64,000 bases of DNA, from positions 20,166,505 to 20,230,504 of the forward strand of contig NC_056535.1 in assembly GCF_910596095.1 (NCBI RefSeq). Direction: 5' to 3'. The notes below the pieces were generated by a model that did no database searches, had not been told where the DNA came from, and saw only the letters and a program-made list of their open reading frames with translations. A program made the translations under genes and the position numbers. Shown here in pieces: positions 48,318 through 57,536 of this stretch. The DNA is from Thunnus maccoyii (taxonomy: Eukaryota > Chordata > Actinopteri > Scombriformes > Scombridae). Position 1 is the first letter of the stretch, and each line of letters opens with the position of its first letter.

Positions 48318-49605
48318 GTGGGTTTAATTCATCATGAACACTTCAGCTGCTGCAGAGTTGGGATATAAAGTTATCAGAATCTGACATACTGAGTAAAATA
48401 TTGGTTTTCTTCTGAAGTTATTTGACTTTGACTCTTCTGTGATTGCTAACAGCCCAAAGCTCTGATCTTGGTGTCTCTTGCCTTTCCTCTAGTTAGCTGT
48501 CCCACAACACCACCTGCTGGTCATGAGCCTAAAAACAAATATCTATAATAAAAGTTGGTTATCTTCAGTGGTAGAAGTACTCATATCTCAAGTTAAGGTA
48601 TGGATGATCACTATTTTAGTGAAGGTCCTACATTCAAGATTTTACTTACATAAATGTTCAAAAGTATTTCATTACCAAATTAAGTGGTGTTTAGTTGAAA
48701 ACTAAAATCCCAACATACTGTTGTTACAATTTACATTAAAGACCTGCTCCAGACATATTTTTAGATGTAAAAATACTCTGCTTGGAATAATAATTTGTGT
48801 TTGTGTTTCCCTAAAATTAAATCTTCCCATTCTCCCTCACTGAAAGAACAGATGATCTATGAATATGCAAAACAATATTGTTTCAAAAGTTTAACTACTG
48901 GATGACTTGATGTCTCCCTCTTCTCTGTGAAGTCCATTCTCAGTGTTTGTGCACTGGAGGCTTCAAGTTTCCATACTTGCCACAGATATAAGTTGCATTT
49001 TGAACCGTGATTGTTATCCAAACTGGTAGTGATGTCACAAATTCATGCTCATCCAAAGACGAATTAAACTCAGTTTTAAGGTGAGCTGAATGTGAAAACA
49101 GCCTTTTAGTGTCAAAGTGAAGCTCAAACATCCAAGTGAAGTAACAATAAGTAAAACTTTATTTTCATTGAAAGTTTCAGACTGATTTCTGGAACTCAAA
49201 TAGTAACAAGATTTGACACATTTTTTTTCATTGAATAATTCATTCTTCATTTATTATAGTACATGCTATGAAAAGTAGAAATTAGTCTACAAGCTTTGTA
49301 AATTAGTGATTTGTTTTAAAAGAAAAGGTCAACAAACAACATTAATTCATATGAATTAGGAAAAAAACATAGAAGTATTCGATAAGAAAACACATTGGTC
49401 AAAGATTTGGAAATTTGCATTCACAGCAGACCACATGCCACAGAACGAGCCCCAGTCTACTTCTGGAGTGGTTCATTCAATCAATATCATTCAATCAAAT
49501 CAATCAATCAATAAATCAAGTTTATTTGTCATCATATAGGGTACAATCACAGTAATCTTTACACTTACAAAGATTTGAATGCTATTTATTGGACTAATAC
49601 TGTCA
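48318..49605 (-). repeat. Duplicated 3' flank of the hyaluronidase gene (block A)
   Basis: From 48,318 rightwards this sequence is repeated at 57,405-61,194 (interrupted there by a LINE), and its last 230 bp also at 53,668-53,928. Homology begins abruptly ('gggtttaattcat' against 'caggtttaattcat' at 57,405), so 48,318 is a duplication breakpoint. The minus-strand frames at 48,940-49,131 and 49,035-49,250 are kept in both copies, but they overlap each other in different frames and look like no known protein. The copies are recent, so conservation is not evidence of coding. Confidence 0.8.
49521..49590 (-). promoter_or_regulatory. Candidate polyadenylation signals of the intact hyaluronidase gene
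   Basis: On the minus strand AATAAA occurs at 49,590-49,585, 15 bases past the stop codon, and again at 49,526-49,521. The nearer one is also present behind the exon copies at 53,929 and 61,195. Which is used cannot be told from sequence. Confidence 0.4.
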
Positions 49606-49956
49606 TTAGACTTTCTGCGAGAAAAATGCTTTGCCCTTATTTAGCTTGGAGCAGCTCTCCCCACCCCACCCGGAGTAACACTTGCACTGAAACTGAGACT
49701 TCATGCGTGTTACGTCATTTGTCCTCATCTGCCCGAGCACCCTGTAGTGTGGTCCCCCTACTGGTTTCTTCTCAGTCACAACTGTCCACATGGCAGGATC
49801 GAGGTGGAGGTAGGTACTTGATGTTGGGTTCCTCCTCTCGCATCTTCCCTTTGAGGAACACAAGGTCTGACTGCAAAGAGCAGCTGCTGATGTTACATTA
49901 ACCAGGTAGGGACCCAGAGTCTGGTCGATGAAAGACTTGACAGCTTCACAAGAATC
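49606..49956 (-). CDS. Hyaluronidase coding exon 3 (EGF-like C-terminus), copy A
   Basis: Acceptor TTCTTCTCTCAG then GATTCTTGTGAA. It encodes residues 333-448: the last cysteine of the catalytic-domain disulphide, the NVTSAA...LCS linker and an EGF-like module (C360, C365, C371, C423, C425, C434). Compared with copies B and C it runs eight residues longer, because a small difference after 'CSK' removes the stop at which they end. Intron 2 (49,957-51,775) is 1.8 kb. Confidence 0.95.
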   Translation of the reverse strand, partial: DSCEAVKSFIDQTLGPYLVNVTSAAALCSQTLCSSKGRCERRNPTSSTYLHLDPAMWTVVTEKKPVGGPHYRVLGQMRTNDVTRMKSQFQCKCYSGWGGESCSKLNKGKAFFSQKV

Positions 49957-52870
49957 CTGAGAGAAGAAAAGAAACAGGGGACAGTAAACAGGTGATGCTC
50001 CAAAGCATTAGTGGACTCGGGGGGGCAAAAAAATACTGTGAAATTTCCCTCTAAGGTGCCAGCACAGTATAGCAAACATGATAAAATGCCCTCTAATGTG
50101 CCTGCATAAAGGAGAAAACATACCAATGTTATGTAATCGCTGTCTCAGTTATGGGTAAATCAGAATGAAGGGCCCTAGAGCGCCTCTATATGTGACAGTC
50201 TGGAATGAAGTGCCCTCATGGGTACACTTTTAGTAGATGAAAATGTGATAGTGCCCTGTAAAGTACCCCCCAAGATGTAATACAGCGCCCTATGAGTTGC
50301 CGTTGTAACAGGGTGAGTTGACAGTTCTGTATTGGTGCCCTTCTAGTGAACAAAAAAAGTGGAAAAGGTGCCATTTAGGGCTCCCCTAAGTCTAACATAC
50401 AGAAGTGCAGAATTGGGTGCCATTTCAATCAAAGAAAAAACATGATGAAGTGGATTCTAGGGTGTACTACTCACTAGTTTGCTCAGTCACACCCCCTTTA
50501 GATTGTTCTGTTGTCTTTGGGTCAGTGCAGCTGTAACCTTGATACTATGACATTTTGTGAGGTAGGTCACATAGCAAGGCAACTGAAATGAATCTATTAA
50601 TTAAATATTATTAAGGATGCATTACTAATGTTTGTAGACTGTATTTTCTAAATTGGTTTTATGTTTAGGCCTGTCCAAAGCTGTATGACATGCTAAACAA
50701 TGTGATAAATGGACAGTAGCTAGCGAGTTAGATATGTACTCAGTCATCTATATACTAAATATTTGGTACAAATATGATTGTCAAGCACCACTACAAACAA
50801 AGCACAAATCTTTGGAGTAAACATACTCACTGAAATCAAACTGAAGGGACGGAAAATAGGAACGATCTAAGAGCCTAATATGATTGATCCAATTTATTTT
50901 AGGATGCACATTATTTTATTTTTAAATGCAGCCCTTATTTTACTATTATTACTAAATTACTGCCTATTATTTATATCATCTGTGTATAATAGAATGTTTC
51001 TTTCATGTTGTTGGTGTATATACTCATTCACACCTCACACCAACTGTATTAATTTTTCTATGTGTTGAAGTAGCGGCCGGAGGCCAAGATATTGGCCTGT
51101 TCTTAACAGGCATGTTTTGAACGGTCACTGCACTAGTTATATAAAAAAGAGCAATGGTGAGATGTCATGTGACTCACTTTACAGCATGTGAGAAAAGCAC
51201 ATTTAGTCTAAATGTCTAATTCTGAGAGGTTCAGTGTGAGCAATTAAAACACATTACACAATTATTCTCCAAATGTTTTTGGCTATCTTGCCTTCATCTA
51301 GTTGGTGTCTGTGACATGTGACTGATATATCACTATAGATAATAAGTACACAAAACAATATTATTGTCTGCTTTCTGAGTACTTTTCACAAAATACAGTT
51401 TTTTATCTAAAGAAATTTTAAAGAGGAATATGAAGGACTTTACAATACAACCAACTTTTTAAAAGGCTCAAGCACAGTATATTTAAATGTCTTCCATCTC
51501 TTCATACTTCATACTCTTCATACACTAATTTCCAAAAATCGTCAGCATCATTTAGTGCAAAATTCCTGGTGTACTGCAGTTGTGCAATGTGTTTTAATTC
51601 TGAAACTTTTTGTATGACTTTTATCTACAGTATGACAGTTTCTAAAGTTTTCACACTGCTGTGTAGGGAGATTTCAGTATCAAATGATACTGTGTGCATG
51701 GTTGCTGTATTAGAGCAAAAAAATTATCAGATCATCTTAAGAGTTAATGAGTCAGAGTTGTTATTATTGGTGTACCTTAGATTCCGAGTAGGTGCTGTCG
51801 CCCCAGAGCACTATCCCTGCAGTCCCTAAAGCAGCACTCTCTCCGATGGTGTATTCCAGGTGCTCCTGCAGGAGGGAAAAACAAGAGGTAAGCAGAAGAT
51901 TCAAACAAATCCATGACAATCCAATAACTGCCTGGAGTTAAAAAAAAAAACTTGTGCTTCTTGCCTGAGAGAGGAAATCTAGTGAATAGGTGTAAACAAA
52001 GCGAGAGTATGGGAAAATAGGTGGTGTTGATTGAGTTGCCTTAGCCGCTACTCTCTTGGCCTCCAGGATGCGATGTTGAGTGTAGAGGAGCACATCTTTG
52101 CCAAGGCCACTCAGCTTGAGGCTGAGGTAGATATCAGGATACAGAGCTGAGGAGGTGTCCCACAGCCAGAACAGCTCATCATTCCTCTTCAGCTCTATAG
52201 GTGGACACTCTCCTGTGTATTTTGTGCTTTGGTCATAGTGGTTGTAGCAGTTGGGAAAACCATAGAAACCCCACAACCCATTTGGCCTTTCCTTCTGCCC
52301 CAGCTTCAGAGTTTCCTCCATGATTTTCCTCCCTGCCTCCTCAAACTCTACCCGGGCTGCAGCTTCTATCTGTGCAGGACTCCAGTCTGGGTGCTTGGCC
52401 CTTACTAGTTCTTCCGATCCCTCCTTGTACACCTTCATACCGGACCAGTTTCTCTCCCACACAGGTCTCCAGCTCTCCCAGTCCACTACAGCAAGGCCAT
52501 GGAAATCCCTGTCAGGGATATCTGTCTGGATATCGATAGAGGCAGCTCTAAGATGCTTGGCAAGACTGGCGTTCTGTGGCACCCCACCATTAATAGCCAC
52601 CCCTTGGCTATTGTACTTGGGATACAGACCAAGCTTGTTTTCGTAAAAGAGCGTTATTTTTTCACCCATAAAGATTTGATTTTGGTTCTGAATGATGCTA
52701 AATGTTCCCAAGTTGAGGTCCACACCATATTTAGAGAGGCAGTGGGCACTAGGGGCATTCCACACACTGAAGAAAGGCAACTTGGAAATTGGTGATGCTG
52801 CTTCCTGCAGGCCTGAAACAAGGCTGATCGTATTTAAGAACAGCAGCAAGCCGGGATGAAAGAAAGCCAT
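49606..52870 (-). CDS. Hyaluronidase (GH56), intact 448-aa gene, three coding exons
   Basis: Coding segments on the minus strand are 52,870-51,965, 51,865-51,776 and 49,956-49,606: 906 + 90 + 351 bp, all joined in phase 0, giving 448 aa. Hyaluronidases cleave the beta-1,4 links of hyaluronan. What I see: signal peptide (residues 1-20), a GH56 catalytic domain with D130 and E132 in a DxE motif, Y203, Y248, R267 and W323 at the positions of the substrate-site residues of HYAL1, cysteines C44/C335 and C208/C222, then an EGF-like module with C360, C365, C371, C423, C425, C434. N-glycosylation sequons are at N100, N141 and N352. There is no hydrophobic tail after the EGF module, so the product should be secreted, not GPI-anchored. 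The start is set by a splice acceptor two bases before the ATG. Length and the 90-bp middle exon match the vertebrate HYAL/SPAM1 family. The exact orthologue (hyal4/spam1/hyal6-like) is not decidable here. Confidence 0.96.
50056..50110. repeat. Single 42-bp minisatellite unit in intron 2
   Basis: One unit (GTGCCAGCACAGTATAGCAA...) lies about 100 bp from exon 3. The equivalent place in copies B and C has two units. Confidence 0.7.
50780..51128. other. Segment of intron 2 unique to block A
   Basis: Blocks B and C share 'gtagtaaacccttaaaagtaaatcagag' after the 'ctaaatatttgg' motif, while block A has an unrelated AT-rich 350-bp sequence. Homology to block C resumes at about 51,129 ('tatataaaaaagagca'). 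It is an insertion in A or a replacement. No element type is recognised. Confidence 0.55.
51129..51420. repeat. Intron 2 segment shared with 63,308-63,830
   Basis: The run 'ccaaatgtttttggctatct' through 'gatatatcactatagat' is nearly identical at 63,717-63,787, with looser homology leftward. This shows that block C continues through intron 2 and that its missing exon 2 should lie further right. Confidence 0.8.
51776..51865 (-). CDS. Hyaluronidase coding exon 2 (90 bp)
   Basis: Acceptor CCCTCCTGCAG, donor AAG/GTACAC. It encodes 30 residues beginning EHLEYTIGESAALG and containing the LWGD segment whose W aligns with W321 of HYAL1. A 90-bp phase-0 exon at this place is the usual arrangement in vertebrate hyaluronidase genes. 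It is too short to be seen as an independent ATG-started frame. Confidence 0.93.
51866..51964 (-). other. 99-bp intron with a GC-AG boundary
   Basis: The 5' boundary is CAG/GCAAGA and the 3' boundary TCCTGCAG. A GC donor with a strong CAG before it and AAG after it is the accepted form of the rare GC-AG intron class. The alternative of reading through gives a stop eight codons later and loses the EGF module, so the splice is required for a complete enzyme. Confidence 0.85.
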
Positions 52871-52872
52871 CC
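51965..52872 (-). CDS. Hyaluronidase coding exon 1 (signal peptide and most of the catalytic domain)
   Basis: The exon starts after a good acceptor (TTCCTTCTTTGCAG), with only GG before the ATG at 52,870-52,868, and encodes residues 1-302. It ends CTCTCAG followed by GCAAGA, a GC donor and not GT. The reading frame would run on for eight codons into the intron before stopping. Joining to the next exon restores the family sequence FLSQ-EHLEYTIGE. The catalytic DxE pair, Y203, Y248 and R267 are all here. Confidence 0.95.
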
Positions 52873-53229
52873 CTGCAAAGAAGGAAAGACAGCACAGCTT
52901 ATATCACTGCTGATATCACTGAATTACGGTGTTGTGAAACTTTGAGATGATATTGCAAAATTGTGCTGTGCATTTAAGATTTTTTAAAGTTGTGAGGCAA
53001 CTAGAGTATCAAAAAACAAAATTCAAAGCAAATCAGGTCGACTTTCAGAATGTGTAAGACTTTTGACCTAATATTCTGTTTTCTTCATCTATTAAACCTG
53101 CAAAATTTTCTAGTTAACCACAAATGTTGTGGTGTGGCTATACTGGAATAAAGTTATATGTTATAATGTAATATAGTGTGTAAAAAGGAAAGTGCAAATG
53201 GCTTTTAGACAAAATCATAAACAACTTAC

Positions 53230-53385
53230 CGGACAACTGGATGAGGATTTTGCTTTGTGGTCTGAACTTGTAGGAAAACAGCCAGTAGTCTCCTGAAAAC
53301 AGAAGTGCGCTCTGGGATTTCCAACACTCAATAAGAAGTGCATGCAGGTTTTCCAGCAACCAATTAGATGTGCCGACAGGATTTT
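53230..53385 (-). promoter_or_regulatory. Probable non-coding first exon and promoter of the intact hyaluronidase gene
   Basis: A donor CCG/GTAAGT ends an exon at 53,230. The next acceptor is the one just before the start codon, giving a 357-bp 5'-UTR intron (52,873-53,229). The exon start is unknown. Upstream on the minus strand are an ATTGG (inverted CCAAT) near 53,370 and a TTATTGAG near 53,333, but no convincing TATA box. About 40 bp of this flank (53,346-53,386) recurs at 56,061-56,105. In gene A it is then cut off by the minisatellite. Confidence 0.6.
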
Positions 53386-53389
53386 TAAG

Positions 53390-53650
53390 GTGCCAGCACA
53401 ATAGAGCAAACATGATAAGATGCCCTCTAAGGTGCCAGCACAATAGAGCAAACATGATAAGATGCCCTCTAAGGTGCCAGCACAGTAGAGCAAACATGAT
53501 AAGATGCCCTCTAAGGTGCCAGCACAGTAGAGCAAACATGATAAGATGCCCTCTAAGGTGCCCACATAGTAGAGCAAACATGATAAAATGCCACCTAAGG
53601 TGCCCCCACAGTACAGCAAACATGATAAAATGCCGTCTAATGTGCCCACA
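53390..53650. repeat. 42-bp minisatellite, six units, beside the hyaluronidase promoter
   Basis: Units start at 53,390, 53,432, 53,474, 53,516, 53,558 and 53,600 with a partial seventh at 53,642. The first four are almost identical; the last two are diverged. Because 42 is a multiple of three, all frames stay open and give apparent 110-160-aa proteins made of 14-residue repeats. These are artefacts. The same unit occurs once or twice in intron 2 of blocks A, B and C. Confidence 0.93.
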
Positions 53651-53780
53651 TTCGATATTCTATAATCTATTCATTCTATTCGATAAGAAAATACATTGGT
53701 CAAATATTTGAAAATTTGCATTCACAGCAGACCACATGCCACAGAACGAGCCCCAGTCTACTTCTGTAGTGGTTCATTCT

Positions 53781-53782
53781 TT

Positions 53783-53822
<40 letters not shown>
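53781..53822. repeat. (AATC)n microsatellite in the 3' flank of copy B
   Basis: Ten uninterrupted TCAA/AATC units. The equivalent sites at 49,486-49,518 and 61,056-61,090 are shorter or interrupted. Confidence 0.9.
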
Positions 53823-53824
<2 letters not shown>

Positions 53825-53928
53825 GTTTATGAAGTACAATCACAGTGAACACTTACACTTACAAATACTTGAATGCTATTTATTGGACTAATACTGTCAT
53901 TAGATTTTCCCCTGTGAGAAAAAATCTT

Positions 53929-54255
53929 TTATCCCTTTTTCGGCTTGGAGCAGCTCTCCCCACACCACCCGGAGTAACACTTGCACTGAAACTGAGACTT
54001 CATGCGTGTTACGTCATTTGTCCTCATCTGCCCGAGCACCCTGTAGTGTGGTCCCCCTACTGGTTTCTTCTCAGTCACCACCTTCCACACATCAAGGTCG
54101 AGGTGGAGGGAAGTCCTTGATGTTGGGTTCCTCCTCCCGCATCTTCCCTTTGAGGAACACAAAGCCTGACTGCAAAGAGCAGCTGCTGATGTTACATTCA
54201 CCAGGTAGGGACCCAGAGTCTGGTCGATGTAAGACTTGACAACTTCACAAGTAGC
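53929..54255 (-). pseudogene. Orphan hyaluronidase exon 3, copy B
   Basis: Acceptor TTTTCTCAG at the right, stop TAA at 53,931-53,929. The 108 codons are open and match copy A exon 3 apart from scattered substitutions (ATCEVVKSY for DSCEAVKSF at the start). It carries an extra cysteine (GWCGESC for GWGGESC) from one G-to-T change in the EGF module, which would disturb disulphide pairing. It ends after SKPKKG. No exon 1 or 2 lies to its right before exon D, so it has no gene of its own. Use as an alternative last exon of an upstream gene is conceivable but unsupported. Confidence 0.85.
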
Positions 54256-54351
54256 CTGAGAAAAGAAAAGAAACAGGGGACAGTAAACAGGTGATGCTTC
54301 AAAGCATTAGTGGACTTGAGGGACAAAAATATACCATGAAAGTGCCCTCTA

Positions 54352-54441
54352 AGGTGCCAGCACAGTACAGCAAACATGATAAAATGCCCTCTAAGGTGCC
54401 AGCACAGTACAGCAAACATGATAAAATGCCATCTAATGTGC
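54352..54441. repeat. Two 42-bp minisatellite units in block B
   Basis: Two tandem copies of the GTGCCAGCACAGTACAGCAA unit, at the same position relative to exon 3 as in blocks A and C. Confidence 0.8.
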
Positions 54442-54827
54442 CCGCATAAAGGAGAAAACATACCAATGTTATGTAATTGCTGTCTCAGTTATGGGTAAAT
54501 CAGGATGAAGGGCCCTAGAGCACCTCTATATGTGACAGTCTGGACTGAAGTGCCCTCGTGGGTACACTTTTAGTAGATGAAAATGTGATAGTGCCCTGTA
54601 AAGTACCCCCCAAGATGTAATGGAGTGCCCTATGAGTTGCCGTTGTAACAGGGTGAGTTGACGGCTCTGTATTGGTGCCCTTCTAGTGAACAAAAAAAGT
54701 GGAAAAGGTGCCATTTAGGGTTCCCCTATGTCTAACATACAGAAGTGCAGAATTGGGTGCCATTTCAATCAAAGAAAAAACATGGTGAAGTGCCCTCTAG
54801 GTTGCACAGTATTGGAGAAAAACAAGC

Positions 54828-55643
54828 GGGTAGCTCCCAGTCTGAGAAGTGAAGCCAATGCGAAAGTGCCTTAAACCTGCATTCTCTCTAATGGCCAAAG
54901 GGGGGCAACTCCACTGGTTGCAAAAGGAAGTCTGATTGTATGGAAGTCTATGAGAAAATGACCTTACTTATCACTTGATTTATTACCTCATTAAACACTT
55001 TCCTAATGAGTTTATGGTCGCAAACGCTAGTCTCAAGTCTTCTTCAATACAGCATGATGTTCATTTTGTAAATTATGGTCCCATTTAGAGTAAAATAGAT
55101 GATAAAGTAAGGTATGCTTTATGGCGTGGCTACCTTGTGATTGACAAGCCGCTACCACTAAGACAATGTTGATAATGTAACATAACCATAGCATAACCCC
55201 AGATTCGCAGAGTATAGGCATAGCTGCCACTATTTCACAGTGTGTTTTCAGTTCATGAAAGTTAATTGTAACATTTTGGTCGCCTAAAAAAAGTCTTGTT
55301 GAGTGTTTGGTTGTGATAAAAGACCCTCTAAGGAATCGGCTGTTCCGTTTTTCCAGAAAGTACATTTAGTTTCAATGGTTTTAGGCCTGTTTTTCACTAG
55401 CAGAAATTAGCATTAGCATTGTCACAGTTAACCATAGGCTGTAAATGCACCGTGCTAACCAAGCTAGCAGCTAGCACCAGGGTCAGCTCCACCCTCTCAT
55501 CCAAATATGGTCACTTCTGGCTCCAAAAATCAAAGATGGCGAAAGTCAAATTGCTAAACTGAAGGCTTCAAAACAGCGGTCCACAAACCAATGGGTGACA
55601 CCACGGTGACTACATCCATATTTTTAGATATGGACGTCTATGG
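54828..55643 (+). mobile_element. R1 repeat, copy 4, inserted in block B only
   Basis: Full-length match to 29,727-30,548. In blocks A and C the flanking 'aaaaacatg.tgaagtg' runs straight into 'ctagggtgtactactcact'. In B that phrase is present on both sides of R1 (54,776 and 55,647), which is consistent with a duplicated target or a gene-conversion edge. The insertion therefore postdates the split of B from A and C. Confidence 0.8.
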
Positions 55644-56061
55644 AGAAAAACATGGTGAAGTAACCTATAGGGTGTAATACTCACTAATGTGCTGAGTCAC
55701 GCCCCCTTTAGGTTGTTCTATTGTTTTTGGGTTAGTGTAGTCTAAGCTGTAACCTTGATGATATGACAGTGTGTGAGGTAGGTCGCATATGAAGGCTTTT
55801 TTGCAATTAAAAGGAGTCTATGGATTAAATATTATTAAGGATGCATTACTAATGCATGTAGACCGTATTTTCTAAATCGGTTTTATGTTTAGGCCTGTCC
55901 AAAGCTGTATAACACGCTGAACAATGTGCTAGATGGATAGTAGCTAGCTAGATAGCTAGTTAGATATGTACGTAGTCATCTCTATACTAAATATTTGGTA
56001 CAAACTGTAAATCAAATTTGTGGTGTAGTAAACCCTTAAAAGTAAATCAGAGTATTCTTCT

Positions 56062-56105
56062 AGGTTTTCCAGCAACCAGTTAGATGTGCCCACAGAATTT
56101 CTAAA
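56062..56105 (-). promoter_or_regulatory. Relic of the hyaluronidase promoter flank
   Basis: 'aggttttccagcaacca.ttagatgtgcc' matches 53,346-53,375. To the right the sequence continues into unduplicated DNA and then exon D. This is probably the ancestral upstream flank that gene A itself has lost to the minisatellite. Confidence 0.7.
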
Positions 56106-57178
56106 AATCAATCATGAGAGACATGCAGATCATTTTATGGAGGAGTCAGAAAATCACAGGCAAGTTAAAACCTCATTCACTCATACTATATTTCACTAAC
56201 AGTTTATTTTTAGTAAAATATGTAAATATAAAGGAAGGTTAAAGAGTTTGAGCAAACTTGACCTGGAAAAACTGAGTAGCCTTTACAGCTCTACTCTGAA
56301 TGACTGTCAAGCAAGCCATAATGAACTCTTCCTCCTCCAAATGTAAATGTATGCCTCCTTCAACTCTTAAAAGTAGTAAAAAATCACTCTTGGCTTAACA
56401 GCACCCAACAATTAAATGAGGAGGGGGGTATGAGGCTGGAGCCATGCAACATGTGTCCTTCCCTAGGACAAGCTGGCTTTGCTTCCCCTCAGTAGCCAAT
56501 GGTGACATGATTTCCCCTCCTCAGCTAAACTTTAATCATCTGCAAACAGCAAAACCATATTTGTGTAATCTTTTTGGTGTATCTCAAAAAGAGAAATACA
56601 CAAGGAGCTGAACAAAGACGTTTATTTACTTTGGCAATAGTCAGATTTGAGAAAACAGCACACAGAGTCAGTGAAATTGTGGAAGAAATCTGCTTCTTAC
56701 ATCGTTTGTGCTTCTGAAGTCAAATTGCCGCTGAAACATGAGGCTGTTATTTTTAGCAACACCTAAAAATACATTCAAATAAATAGTAATACTGTAATTG
56801 CCTCAATAAAAACATCTGATGTCAGAGAGAGGTCGTAGTGATGGCATTTTAAATATATTGTGCTATTACCAGAGCATCAAATCCCCTTTTAACACACAGC
56901 AACTGATACACATCCACTCATTCATCACATTTCCACCCAAAAAAACCTCTTCTCTGTGAGAAACAGGGAATATGACACCTTGAGAAACAGTGACTGATAG
57001 CACAGGGGAGCGGAAACTGAGAGCAAAATGTAAACAAGGTAATGTCCAGCAAAAAACAGATTAAAAAGTATGAACAAATATAACTTTGCAATTTCCACAG
57101 TGTTTGTTAAGGAAAAATAATTTAATATACTTTAAAGCAATTGAAAGATAAAACTCCAATTTCAGTATGTAAGATACA
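56106..57178 (-). other. 3' flank of exon D, no gene
   Basis: Unique AT-rich DNA. On the minus strand AATAAA at 56,626-56,621 is a plausible polyadenylation signal for exon D, giving a 3'-UTR of about 550 bp. No reading frame is supported. Confidence 0.45.
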
Positions 57179-57406
57179 CTAACAGAGGAGCAGAGAAACA
57201 ATCAGTAAGATCACACATTGCAGTATTGATGCCACGGCTTGAGATGCCGCCCCTCTTTGGTGCAGAGGGTCTGTCTGATCGCAGCCCTCTCCTTCATAGC
57301 CGCTGTAGCACTGGCACTGAAACTGGGTTTGAAAACTCATCTTCTCTGCTTCGCCAAGCTCACCGGTAACTGTCAGCTTGCCACCCTCACTGAGAACCAC
57401 ACAAGG
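57179..57406 (-). pseudogene. Truncated last exon of a GPI-anchored-type hyaluronidase (exon D)
   Basis: About 75 codons end in TAG at 57,181-57,179. They hold the end of the EGF-like module (FQCQCYSGYEGEGC), a linker, and a hydrophobic C-terminal segment (VASILQCVILLIVSLLLC) of the kind removed on GPI attachment in PH-20/SPAM1 and HYAL4. The sequence before the EGF end is lost: at about 57,405 it passes without a splice acceptor into the duplicated 3' flank of block C, and a stop lies at 57,409-57,407. It differs clearly from exons A, B and C, so it is a second paralogue broken by the duplication. An intact parent may lie beyond the window. Confidence 0.85.
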
Positions 57407-57536
57407 TCAGGTTTAATTCATTATGAGCACTTCAGCTGCTGCAGTGTTAGGTTGAATCATTCATTATCAGAATCTGACATACTGAGTCAAATATGGTGTT
57501 TCTTCTGCAGTTATTTGACACTTCTGTGGTTACTAG

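Larger units (their letters stand above)
53668..56061 (-). repeat. Duplicated hyaluronidase block B (3' flank, exon 3, part of intron 2)
   Basis: It aligns with 49,378-50,780 and 60,950-62,430 in the same orientation. On the right it ends abruptly at 'cagagtattcttct', fused to promoter-flank sequence at 56,062, so exons 1 and 2 are missing. An R1 element (54,828-55,643) is inserted in the intron part. Confidence 0.85.

Noticed and set aside
48940-49250. Minus-strand frames of 63 and 71 codons conserved at 60,512-60,822
   Set aside because: Conserved only because the DNA was recently duplicated. The two frames overlap in different phases and resemble no family.
52320-52795. Plus-strand frames of 98-108 codons
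   Set aside because: Antisense shadows of hyaluronidase coding exon 1.
53138-53711. Three long open frames (113-161 codons) across the minisatellite
   Set aside because: They consist of 14-residue repeats forced by a 42-bp unit, open on both strands, with no signal or domain. They are repeat artefacts.
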